From contig OU342632.1 in the NCBI GenBank assembly GCA_910589415.1, positions 39,445,637 to 39,509,636 of the forward strand: 64,000 bases of DNA. The letters run 5' to 3'. Below the pieces are notes generated by a model that was not told the DNA's origin, ran no database searches, and saw only the letters and a program-made list of their open reading frames with translations. Every line of letters begins with the position of its first letter. Within the stretch, counting starts at the first letter, position 1. The position numbers were made by a program, and so were the translations under genes. This stretch comes from Malachius bipustulatus (lineage: Eukaryota > Arthropoda > Insecta > Coleoptera > Melyridae). This document shows, piece after piece, positions 36,128 through 45,402 of this stretch.

Positions 36128-36896
36128 CGGCGTTTCTCAATTGGGCGAAATTACCTGAGTGACCATTCGTCACGACGGGGGTCCTTATAATCCGGGAGCT
36201 CAATTGGGCGAAGGAATTTCTAAATACCGTTGAGTTATTTGCATGCTCTTGTATGGCTACGTTGCCAGATTTTACAGAAATTCCGATTTTCTACATTAAA
36301 TAAAATTGAAAAAAATAAAATAAATACATAATATTAATACTTGATGCAATATTTTTTTAAGTTCTATCAAATACATCATCAAGCCCTTAGTGCATTTACA
36401 ATTATTATTATTTTATACTATACCTACAGCAGAAACATGAAACATCAATGGAAAAGTAATATACATAGGTATATTGAATATGGCGATACACATTATAATT
36501 ATTATTAATTATAGTGGTATTTATTATTTTTTTTCGGCACCAAAACTCACCGGTAAGCCAGGTCTTTGGTCAGGGTAGGTTTTTTTTAATTTTTTTTTTT
36601 CACCTGACCAAAGACCTGACTTACCGATGACGCTAAAGTGCAATAGCCATAGGTAGGTACGTACCTACTGCCTACTCGACTTCAATTATTAATAATAAAT
36701 TGATTAGGTAGGTATACCTATACGATCTACTAAAAGCACCAAAATCTGGCAACACTGCTATATATATGGGCAAGGCCGCACATGTATTTCTTGTCTGTCC
36801 AGTTATCTCTTATAATCCCCTAGTTTCTCGTTTGTCGCCCAATTGACCCCTGGGATTAGTGAATAACAAAATCCTTCGCCCAATTCGGTATCGCCC
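36128..36896. mobile_element. AATTGGGCGA-end element, copy B (769 bp) with 8-bp target duplication
   Basis: Same structure as 33704-34462, in the same orientation. The direct repeat TATTATAC flanks it at 36120-36127 and 36897-36904 (the match extends to CCCTATTATAC if the three terminal bases are counted). An 8-bp duplication points to a hAT-like transposase in trans, although the tips are not a standard hAT sequence. The right-hand duplication overlaps the tip of the element starting at 36904, so this copy inserted into that older element's end. Confidence 0.88.
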
Positions 36897-37065
36897 TATT
36901 ATACAGTGTGTCTACGTAAGTAGGAGTCAGATGGGAAACTTTTTTTGTACAACTACCATTAAAAGTCACACTTTTAACGACAGCTAACAGTGTTAAAAGT
37001 GATTGTTTACATGGAAGCGTGTTAAAATACTTTTAACACTAGTGTTCACTAGGTATTTTAACACT

Positions 37066-37272
37066 AGGTATTCATTTGCTTTGCAAATGCATGATTAGGT
37101 GAAAAACGGCATTAAAAATCGATTTTGCGAGTGCGGTCTGGCTAGAATCGGGGATAATCACATAAGGATCGGCACCGGAGATAGCTTTCTAATGTCATGC
37201 TTTTTGGAATGCAAAAACAAAATAAATTCAAATATCAAAATAATAATCGTGCTACTTTTAATTTCGAAGATA
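37066..37272 (+). repeat. 207-bp module, copy A
   Basis: Begins AGGTATTCATTTGC and ends TTTCGAAGATA. Repeated at 40912-41118 with the same length and about three differences, including GATTAGG vs GATTAGC and AAAAAC vs AAATGC. The repeat starts with a small hairpin ATTTGC-TTT-GCAAAT. It is bordered by AACACT on both sides (37060-37065; 37272-37277), a possible target duplication. The two flanks together would form the palindrome TTTTAACACTAGTGTTAAAA. There is no ORF beyond incidental ones. Confidence 0.9.
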
Positions 37273-37457
37273 ACACTAGTGTTAAAAATATTTCTACCTA
37301 CTTTTTCTGTACTTACATTCTTTTTTTAAACTACATTTTCTCATGATGAAATCAGTCAAAATTATAGATAGTAAGATTTTTTCATATTCTTTTTATTACT
37401 GGCACACATACCTATTAATAAAAATAAAATACCTAGACAAGAACACAAGACAATATA

Positions 37458-38725
37458 GTGGAGAGGGTCTGTCAAAAAAAAAGGCTCCATCCGCCTTGGA
37501 CTCGAGAATTTTTTTTGATTTTTTTTTTCATAAAGTTGGACCCCCTCTTCATTTTCAAAAATTTAATCGACGCCCTGGCGGAGAAATGTGCATGCAAAGA
37601 CATCGGCAATGGGTTTCTGGCACATAACTCGCTTAATTCAACTCCGAGCATAGTAAATAGTCGATATATATATATATAATAGCATAGTGATTAATCTAGC
37701 CGCGGAGTAGCGAGAGCCGGGGGCAGAGCCTAGCGCTCCCTCTCCTTTCTCTCTTCTCTCACAGACACACACGCTAGATTAATTGGTTTACATATCACGT
37801 CCGCGTGCAGGCCCTAATTGAGATAGCGACATGGGGTAAGAAAATCTTGAAAGGGGACACTTAGCCCTAAAAAATGCCGGGTAGCGGAACCCGCTAACCC
37901 TAATCCTTGCCATTCTACAGGACCAAACGCGTTTGGTGACCCTGTGACCTTAATAATGGTCCGATCGAGGTCTACTAGGGCTCAAATCAAAGATAAAAAA
38001 AATTCCCGTCTAATGACGAAAAAAATTTTACCCACACCCCCTTCTTTCATGGCAAAAAAACAGTTTTAAGAAAAAAAAGGGGGGAGGGAAATCGGTTTTT
38101 CTGCGGGCATCTTGCCAATATTGGCGAAATCGAAAAAATAAAAATACCATTTTAAAGTAGACATTCCAAAGTGTCATCTCCCATTGGTTGGGCCCGACGC
38201 CCCAATATTAGCGAAAGTTATAGCAATTTGAATTTTAATTATGATTTCCCCTCCCCCTCCACCTCTAATCGAGATAGCGACTTCAAAATTTCAGGCATCA
38301 TTGAGGACAGTGTCTGTCGATGAAAAAAAAAATTAAGTCCCTAAGTCGATTTTTTCCATGCAAAACACGCGAACACGGACGGCGGTGTATTCGCACCGCG
38401 GCGGAATCCTGAAGAAAGGGCCTTAAAATTGAAAATGCTATATCTCGAGAACCGTTTGACCGATTTGGACCAGTCAAAGTTCAAATTACGCGTCTTCGAG
38501 AGCTCTTTGTTTTTTGATAGGATATTTACTATGCTCGGAGTTGAATTAAGCGAGTTATGTGCCAGAAACCCATTGCCGATGTCTTTGCATGCACATTCCT
38601 CCGCCAGGGCGTCGATTAAATTTTTGAAAATGCCACCAAAATGAAGAGGGGGTCCAACTTTATGAAAAAAAAAATCAAAAAAAATTCTCGAGTCCAAGGC
38701 GGTTCGAAAGTTAGACCCTCTCTAC
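37458..38725. mobile_element. 1.27 kb foldback element, GTGGAGAGGGTCT tips
   Basis: GTGGAGAGGGTCT (37458) and AGACCCTCTCTAC (to 38725) are inverted and flanked by TA (37456-37457, 38726-38727). The arms, 37458-37655 and 38525-38725, are inverted copies about 90% identical by eye, covering CTCGAGAATTTTTTTTGAT, GTTGGACCCCCTCTTC and TTGCATGCAAAGAC-type words. The 118- and 94-codon ORFs in the arms mirror each other, so they are products of the repeat rather than genes. The centre contains a 94-bp nested insert (37690-37783) and the phrase CTAATYGAGATAGCGAC twice (37814 and 38265). Confidence 0.85.
37690..37783. mobile_element. 94-bp GC-rich insert with 11-bp inverted ends
   Basis: ATTAATCTAGC (37690-37700) and GCTAGATTAAT (37773-37783) are exact inverted repeats enclosing a GC- and CT-rich core that contrasts with the AT-rich host element. 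It may be a tiny MITE nested inside the 1.27 kb foldback, or a hairpin belonging to that element. Confidence 0.55.
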
Positions 38726-39273
38726 TAAATAATAGTTGTTCAGAAATTGCAATTAATAATAATTATTATTATAGCGTCTTTTTTATTTGTATATACGCAT
38801 TTGTTAGTAACCATAGCGTCGGCAACGGTTGCTATGTTAAGTACACTTGTACTTATCTGAATATTTTAAAATTCAATTTGAAGTTCAGTGTCATTCTAAA
38901 TTCATCTATTTTATTATCAAAATAGAGCAGTTTTACAAAAACCATTGTATGATATTCGTCTTAACAGTGATTTTATTTTGTTCGTGAAATTGTTCAATTC
39001 AAACCTTTCCACTCACAACATAAACTGCACTTTTAACAATAATATCATAAATAGCTATTATTATCCATTTTAGTGAAAAAAGTTATTCTTCATAAAAAGT
39101 TGTGCTTCGTTTGAAGCCTAAAATGAAATAGTAAGAGATCAAATTTTTCCAGTCGTATACGTGATATTTTAGAAAAAATGTCTACCAACAGGTTTTACCA
39201 ATATATTATCTTGGTTGGTATCAAAGTTATTATTACAAAAAAAAAGAATTTTCTCATAAATGTCAACACACTG

Positions 39274-39726
39274 TATACTGTCAAAATTAAGCTATTTCGG
39301 ACATTTTGTTTATTGGACCTTCTTATATAAAAATAAAATTGGCTAAGGAATGGTAACCTGAAATTTACTACACAAAATACTTCATTAATGCTTCCCTAAG
39401 TATTGATATTTAGATGAAAGTCTAAATTTTTTGTTAGTATCTATGTTATTTATTGTAGTCTCCCGATTTCAATTTTTAGTGGAAAAGTATTGAGTTTGAG
39501 TGGCAGTTTTAAGACAGAAAATTAATTCTAAGTAAGGTGTGATTGAAAAAAATGAAATAAAGAATGAAAGCTTAAATGAGACTTTCAATTATTCAGATAA
39601 TAACCAATAATTTGCTTGGACTGTTTTTGTTCACCAGTATTTAGATAAAAAGCATATTATTGCCAGATTCAAATTAAATTATTGAAATGACATGTAAGCG
39701 TTAACACCTTCTAAACTACATTTATA
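39274..39726. other. AT-rich spacer, no gene
   Basis: No recognisable feature between the two TIR elements. Confidence 0.5.
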
Positions 39727-40345
39727 CAGGCTGATCCCGAAATGGTGGACTCGGTCAGCACCTCAGTATCCAGTGTGGATGGTATAAAAGATTCTAAGTT
39801 TTATTTACTGTTTTCTCCAGTATGGCTCCCTCAAGAAGATATAACCACTTTTGTAGAAAACAAAGTCACAACACTGCACTGGATACCATTCTTCAGGCAG
39901 AAAAATAATGTGTAGGTCTACAATACCCAGATAGATGTTACCATGGAAACATATGAAATGGAAACACAACAAAGCTTAAAACAATAATCGTTGCGCGGAT
40001 ACCATATTCGATAATATTATTTAAAATCTCGAATTCGAACAACGATGCCACATTGAAAAATTTTGTTGAACACAGGGAATAGGTAAACTTTGAATGTCTG
40101 TAATTCTGTTCCCGATAATAAAAAAATAAAAAGCGAACACTTTCGTAATACTTATGTGAAATCATGTGTTTTGCCAGTGGAGGTTGTTTAAATGTGACCG
40201 CCATTTCGATTTAAATTTTAAAAAAAGGACACCCTATATCTCGGTAATGAAGCCGAGGAACACATTTTTGTTTTAAATTTACAGTCTTTCTGAACATCCT
40301 CTACAACACCCTGTATTACGTGTCCGCCATTTCGGGAGCACCCTG
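39727..40345. mobile_element. TIR element (619 bp), CAGG(G/C)TGNTCCCGAAATGG tips
   Basis: CAGGCTGATCCCGAAATGG (39727) and CCATTTCGGGAGCACCCTG (to 40345) are inverted, 21 of 24 positions matching through TGGNGGAC, with TA on both outer sides. A second tip-like CACCCTGTATTACG lies just inside the right end (about 40,308), and GACACCCTATATCTCGG further in (about 40,229). An 88-codon minus ORF shows no transposase motif. Non-autonomous Tc1/mariner-type element. Confidence 0.8.
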
Positions 40346-40359
40346 TATAAAGAATTTCT

Positions 40360-40815
40360 TATTAAGAGTGGCCATGAGGAATGGCATTTAAAAATTACAC
40401 CCTTTATTAACTTGTTGTTTTGCAGCTTAGTAGAGCCATCATTCTTACATTTTCAAAGCAAGTTACAGTGGAAATGGCTCAAGATATAGGAAAATGTCCC
40501 TGGTTTAAGTTTTCATGTGGTATCCCATTGAGTGAATGAAATTGAAATTCATCAGATTTGTCATCCCCCTGTATAAAAATTTCAACTATACACTATAAAC
40601 GATACGAAAAGTTAGGATAGGACATTTTAAGACATTTTCTAAAATCTCGAGCCCTTTTTGGTGTGAATTGTTTTGAAAATCGAAAAATTACGATTTTCAC
40701 TTGTTTATAACTCACAATCATTATTTTAAACTCACACAGTGTTATCCTTTTTAATTCGCTTTTTATCAGAAAATATGAAAATTTAATAATATGCAGGGCT
40801 CCCCAATAAATTTTT
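40360..40815. mobile_element. Diverged relative of the 29.8-30.4 kb palindromic core
   Basis: Stretches such as CATTTTCAAAGCAAGTTACA, GGCTCAAGATATAGGAAAA and, at the right end, TCAGAAAATATGAAAATTT followed by AATAATATGCAGGG align in order with 29,855-30,320 (CATTTTCAAATAAGCAGCTT, GGCTTAAGATATAGTAAAA, GAAAATGTAATAATATATAC). The palindromic symmetry is much weaker here, as expected for an older copy. No coding sequence. Confidence 0.6.
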
Positions 40816-40911
40816 TGGTCATTATCCTAGGGTATCCACCATCCGGGTATCCTACAGTTTCACTAAGGCACCTATGTAGGGGTGGAGGACGTAACAATAG
40901 TAACGCCAGGA

Positions 40912-41118
40912 AGGTATTCATTTGCTTTGCAAATGCATGATTAGCTGAAAAACGGCATTAAAAATCGATTTTGCGAGTGCGGTCTGGCTAGAATCGGGGA
41001 TAATCACATAAGGATCGGCACCGGAGATAGCTTTCTAATGTCATGCTTTTTGGAATGCAAATGCAAAATAAATTCAAATATCAAAATAATAATCGTGCTA
41101 CTTTTAATTTCGAAGATA
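40912..41118 (+). repeat. 207-bp module, copy B
   Basis: Near-identical to 37066-37272 in the same orientation, 3.85 kb downstream. The flanks are unrelated to those of copy A but are also inverted relative to each other: CCAGGA directly before and TTCCTGG directly after. No direct duplication is visible. Confidence 0.9.
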
Positions 41119-41601
41119 TTCCTGGCCCTGAAAGTGCATCAAGAAAAAAATAGCAATTCGACCGTAGTGTCAAGGGGGCCTTAGTTGTGACCTTAAAATT
41201 AGTTGCAATAGCTGTTTTTAGCTTCTTACCCACCCAGCACTTCTATTTCGCTCCGCTTCGGTCCCGAAAAAATTGATGAAACGTATAGGATACGGACTTC
41301 ATAGCTCCAATAACAACGAAGTCAGCAATACCTGAGCAACGCTCATTTTTGATTACTCTGTATAATTAAATGAAAACCGGTTTTTCTGATTAGTTGTATT
41401 GTAAAATAAATGACATGTACTATTACTGAAAATCAAAAATGACTTCGAAGCTACAAAAGACAACATAAGTTAACATGGGGGTGTAATTTTTAATTGGTTC
41501 ACTTTCCATAAGGTCACTCTTAAACAGAATTTACCGTTTAAAAATATAAATTGCCCAGATACCTAGTTTCATAAGTAAAAAAATAAATTTTCTCACTAAT
41601 A
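41119..41601. other. No gene recognised
   Basis: A mildly GC-richer patch near 41,160-41,290 has no open frame with a signature. The rest is AT-rich. Confidence 0.4.
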
Positions 41602-42732
41602 CAGTTGTCGCTAAAAAAGTACCACCAACGTTCTACCACAGACTCCCGAGTAAAAAATATGCCGATTTACCAAAATTATCTATGTCCAAAAATGCACCCT
41701 TTTCAAGATACAGTTCTTAAAATAATGGGGTCAACCAAATATACGTTTTCCAGAATAAGTCAAAAATAAATTAACTGTGAAATTTCAAAATTGCACCGCC
41801 TACTACTATTGTTAATAGCAATAGACTGGAGTAGTTTTACAAACATTGATATACAGGTGTTCCTCTTTTTGATGTCACGTATCATTTTTTACCCTAGAAT
41901 TTTTAGTCGTACGCCACTGGCTGATTCTATATTTTTTATCCAAAGGCGTAAGTATTACCAAACTTTTTGTCCTGTTATTAAAGTTTTGTATCTTGCATGG
42001 TTTTCCCATAATTAAATTTAATGATGAACTTACACATCACGAAAACGCATTTGTGAAAATCTCATTTTAATTAAAAATAATAATTTTTATTTCACAGAAA
42101 TGACTTTATTCACATTTATTGACCTTGAGAATAATCAGTAGGCGGTGAAACTAAATTTCTCATTTAATCATGTTTTACTTCGGTATTTTGAAAAATATGT
42201 ATTTTCCAAATTTATTTTGTAAGAGCTGTATCTTGAAAAAAGGGCCATTTTAGACATAAATAATTTCAGTTAAATCGGCACAATTTGAACCCAGGAATCT
42301 GTGGTGGAACGTTGTTGTTGAACTTATTATTTAAATTAACAAAGAAATTTTCAAGAAATACATTTTCAGTATTATAGAACCATAATAAAGAATTAATTAC
42401 GGGAAAACGATGCAAGTACGATTTTTTTATAAAAGAGCAAAAAGTTTAGGAATGCTTTAGCCTTTGGCCTTTGAATAAAAAATACAGAATCAATCAGTGG
42501 CGTGCGGACAAAAAAGTTCCGTAGTAAAAAGTGACGCGTGACATCAAAAACCTGAACACCCGGTACGTTAATGTTTGTAAAACTGTAATTACCCGCTATA
42601 GTTGACCTCTTTTTATGGTATGCATCTCAAAAAGGGTGCCTTTTTGGACATAGATAATTTCGGTTAAATCGTCATATTTTTTACTCAGGAATCTGTGGTC
42701 GAGCGTTGATGGTACCTTTTAGCGACACCCTG
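41602..42732. mobile_element. 1.13 kb foldback, CAG(GG)TGTCGCTAAAA tips, with inner tips
   Basis: CAGTTGTCGCTAAAAAAGTACC (41602) and GGTACCTTTTAGCGACACCCTG (to 42732) are inverted and flanked by TA. The arms continue through CCACAGAYTCCYGAGTAAAAAATATG and AAATTATCTATGTCCAAAAA. At 41854 and 42563, symmetric in the arms, are inner tips CAGGTGTTCC and GAACACCCGG, also next to TA, continuing into GATGTCACG, CGCCACTG and TGATTCT pairs. An additional decayed copy of the outer arm lies at about 42,233-42,315. A 74-codon ORF within is incidental. This is either two nested elements or one element that grew by repeated terminal duplication. Confidence 0.8.
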
Positions 42733-43098
42733 TATAACTATTAATAACACCAGGACTAATAGCCCTTTTAACACAGTGTTTTTGATATTTTTTTTATGCA
42801 TTTGTTTCACTGCCACATATATTTTTTTTTAATTTTCCCTCTTTACGTAAATAATATTAATGACAAGATGTGTACAAAAGCTGGGTTCTGTATCTCAAAC
42901 AGTTTCTAAGATATCGTCAAAAACTGAAAATAATTAATTTTTTCGACACCCTGTATCTCGGTTGAAAAACATTTTCGGAAAAAAAAGTATTTGAATTTTC
43001 TTAATATCTAAGCTTCATCTACACGCCCTCCAACTTGCGGTAATTCTTTTAGAAACACCTTAATTGTATATTCTAAAATACATTTTTTGGTCATTATT
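42733..43098. other. Old transposon-like sequence, no gene
   Basis: The phrase GACACCCTGTATCTCGG at about 42,941 matches internal sequence of the 39.7-40.3 kb element, and ACATTTTTTGGTCATTATTC at about 43,080 matches about 40,812. So this is probably decayed sequence of the same families without recognisable ends. Confidence 0.45.
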
Positions 43099-43480
43099 CA
43101 GATCAGTGGCCAGTCGCACTCAGGTATTCTATGTACATAGGTAACTACTAGGAGATAGTGTGGAAGATCATAGTACTAGGGAAATCATCAGTAATAGGGA
43201 GATATTTGCTTCGCCATAACTGTAATTACCATTTAGATGGCCCATTAATTATTGGACGATTTTGTTAAATTATTCCTTACCCTACTCGAATAGCCCAATA
43301 GAGTGACAGTCGCCTTATGAGGACGCGTGAAACAAAGAAATCATTCTTCTGTGAAAGTTTTACTTAGATCCTAAAGTACTTTTCCACAAAAGAAAAGAAC
43401 CACAAATTATGAAACTATAAGAAAAATGAAATTTAATAATGTAAAAATTGTAGTGACGTGCGACTGGCCATACTGATCTG
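43099..43480. mobile_element. TIR element (382 bp), CAGATCAG tips
   Basis: CAGATCAGTGGCCAGTCGCAC (43099) and GTGCGACTGGCCATACTGATCTG (to 43480) are inverted over 21-23 bp with a 2-bp indel. ATTATT sits directly outside on the left and AATTATT on the right. CAG-initial tips plus a possible 6-8 bp duplication would fit hAT, without certainty. No ORF. Confidence 0.75.
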
Positions 43481-44429
43481 AATTATTAACATGGCCCTTT
43501 AAAAATTAGGTAGGTACATATTGTATGTTATATAATTATGTTGATTTAAATCTAAAACTGAATATAAAAGAGATTAATTTTCATATCAACCCTATTACCT
43601 CATCGGTGTTTTCCTATAATTGAAGAGCATTATATGGGTAGACCGTGGGTAATTTTTTTTATTTGTTTTAGGAGCTAATAGTCGTGTTTGTATGAATGAA
43701 CTGCTTTACTTCGAGTAAACCTGAAAGTATCATTTTTATAAACAGCGCCCAGTGATCCTCCAAGTATCATTTATAAACGGTGCCAGGTAACCCTTTCTAC
43801 TTAAAACATTTTATACAAGTGCCGAGTAAACCGTTCTGGGTTTCCACTTGTATATACACTCAATCGTATGCAGCGCCTCTATCTAAATACACGATGAACT
43901 ACAACTTATACGGCAATCAGATAATGGATTTAGTCAGGCTCCTCGATTTTTCGATGAAAACTAGTTACACATCACCTGAGGAACCATTTGGTAGTTTTAA
44001 ATTGAAGATGTCACTGGGGATCCGTATATCGGACGCCGGGTGACGCCGGAGTCCCAGTAAACCGCAAAAATTACATGGTCGGAGCCTGAATTGTACCGTA
44101 AATATATATATATATATATATTATATCTCTTAATTAATCTCATTATGAAAAACACAACTTTAAAAAAATTTCTTCGGAAACAATTTTTTTATTATAGCAG
44201 AAATGCTATTATGCACCTTGAATATAAACGAATATTTCCTTAAAAACAATAATAAATAACTAACTCATTTTTTGGATGTATAAATTATATTATTATTATT
44301 ATTATTATTATTATTAAACAACGTCCCATTAAATTTACATACCTACACTAACTGAGAAACTTTTTGCAAATACCTATGATCGGGAGTTATTGGATACAAT
44401 AATTCGAAACACGTTCGATAGCCTGCGAC
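43481..44429. other. No gene; partial tandem repeat and two microsatellites
   Basis: AGTATCATTTTTATAAACAG (about 43,726) is followed 37 bp later by AGTATCATTTATAAACGG (about 43,763), a decayed tandem pair. An 87-codon ORF at 43,780-44,043 has no signature. (AT)n occurs at 44102-44120 and (TTA)n at about 44288-44316. Confidence 0.5.
44288..44316. repeat. (TTA)n microsatellite
   Basis: About nine consecutive TTA units. Confidence 0.93.
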
Positions 44430-45402
44430 AGGTCCGTTCTAACGCTCAACGACAGTCAGAGGGGGGAAGCGGGAACACCTACTCTCTGTACACTGAGAGT
44501 TGTCCGTTGTCATGCCACACTGATTCTGACTAAACAATTTCATTTAATTCGATTTGAATCGTACACTTATTTCTAAGTCGAACCAGATGTGGTATCGCAG
44601 TTCGTGTCAGTGGCGTGTGTTGAGGAATAATGAATATCCTATAAATATATTATTTCGACAAGTTATTGACGAAGTAGTGCCTTGCAACTTTTTGATAACA
44701 AATATTATATAATGCAAGTAAATAAGAATCATAATAATTATTGTTATCATAATGATAGAAATATCATGTCACCTACCTGCTGGTTGCCGTTTAAAAGAAA
44801 GAATAACACCTCCGTTTTCTTATTTGCAAGTAAAATATTCCAGCAATTTAACCACAAGACCACATACTAGGGAGTTCAATCGTTTCCCAGGCAAAGCAAG
44901 GAAATAGATTTTTAGGCATTCGAGCAATTATAATAAGTTACTCATAGTTTATCACAGGACAATAATAACACAGGACACAGGTAATTCAATTCTGCTAATT
45001 TCGTATTAAAAACGTTTCAAAGCACAATACAAACCTTTATTAGTATATTTACCGCTGACACTGACAGTACTGATAGTAGCGACGACAATCTTATCGTAAT
45101 ATCGTATTAATTTAAGCGTATCAAGACGCGAGTCGATACTTCCGTCTCACTCTCGCTCATCTTTTTAGAATTGCTGACGATTCAAACGTATTTCTGACAA
45201 TACGTCCCGTTTTAACTCGATTGTCTATGCAATGCAATAGAAGGAGTAAGAAACATAACGAGATGATGTATACTTAGTTATCACAACAGACAACTCTCAG
45301 TGTACAGACTTTACATAAGTTTACATGCGAAGTATTGGAGACGACGTTTGCGGTTACGCGCCGCGTCGTAGGACGTCGTACAAGTGGGAACCGGCCTTAT
45401 AA
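44430..45402. mobile_element. Decayed DNA transposon with 20-bp inner inverted repeat
   Basis: TCTGTACACTGAGAGTTGTC (44485-44504) and its exact reverse complement (45289-45308) are 785 bp apart. The right outer part (45,321-45,402), containing CGTCGTACAAGTGGGAACCG, is the inverse of the box region at 28,787-28,865. The left outer part (about 44,430-44,484) shows only weak similarity (GGTCCGTTCTAACG...). The interior has CpG-containing sequence but no transposase frame I can recognise. Confidence 0.6.

Larger units (their letters stand above)
36904..39273. mobile_element. 2.37 kb TIR element (CAGTGTGT tips) hosting nested insertions
   Basis: CAGTGTGTCTACG (36904) and GTCAACACACTG (to 39273) are inverted, with TA on both sides. 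Beyond the first 10 bp the ends remain alignable for about 60 bp (TGGGAAACTTTTTTTGTACAACTACC on the left against the reverse complement of TAATATATTATCTTGGTTGG ... AAAAAGAATTTTCTCA on the right), with mismatches. The interior holds a 207-bp module (37066-37272) and a 1.27 kb foldback (37458-38725). No transposase ORF was found. The length match and subterminal similarity support one element; chance pairing of short tips is the alternative. Confidence 0.6.

Noticed and set aside
38341..38697. 118-codon minus ORF and the 94- and 73-codon plus ORFs at 37.34-37.68 kb
   Set aside because: They lie in the inverted arms of the 1.27 kb foldback and mirror each other's peptide, so they reflect the repeat, not conserved coding.
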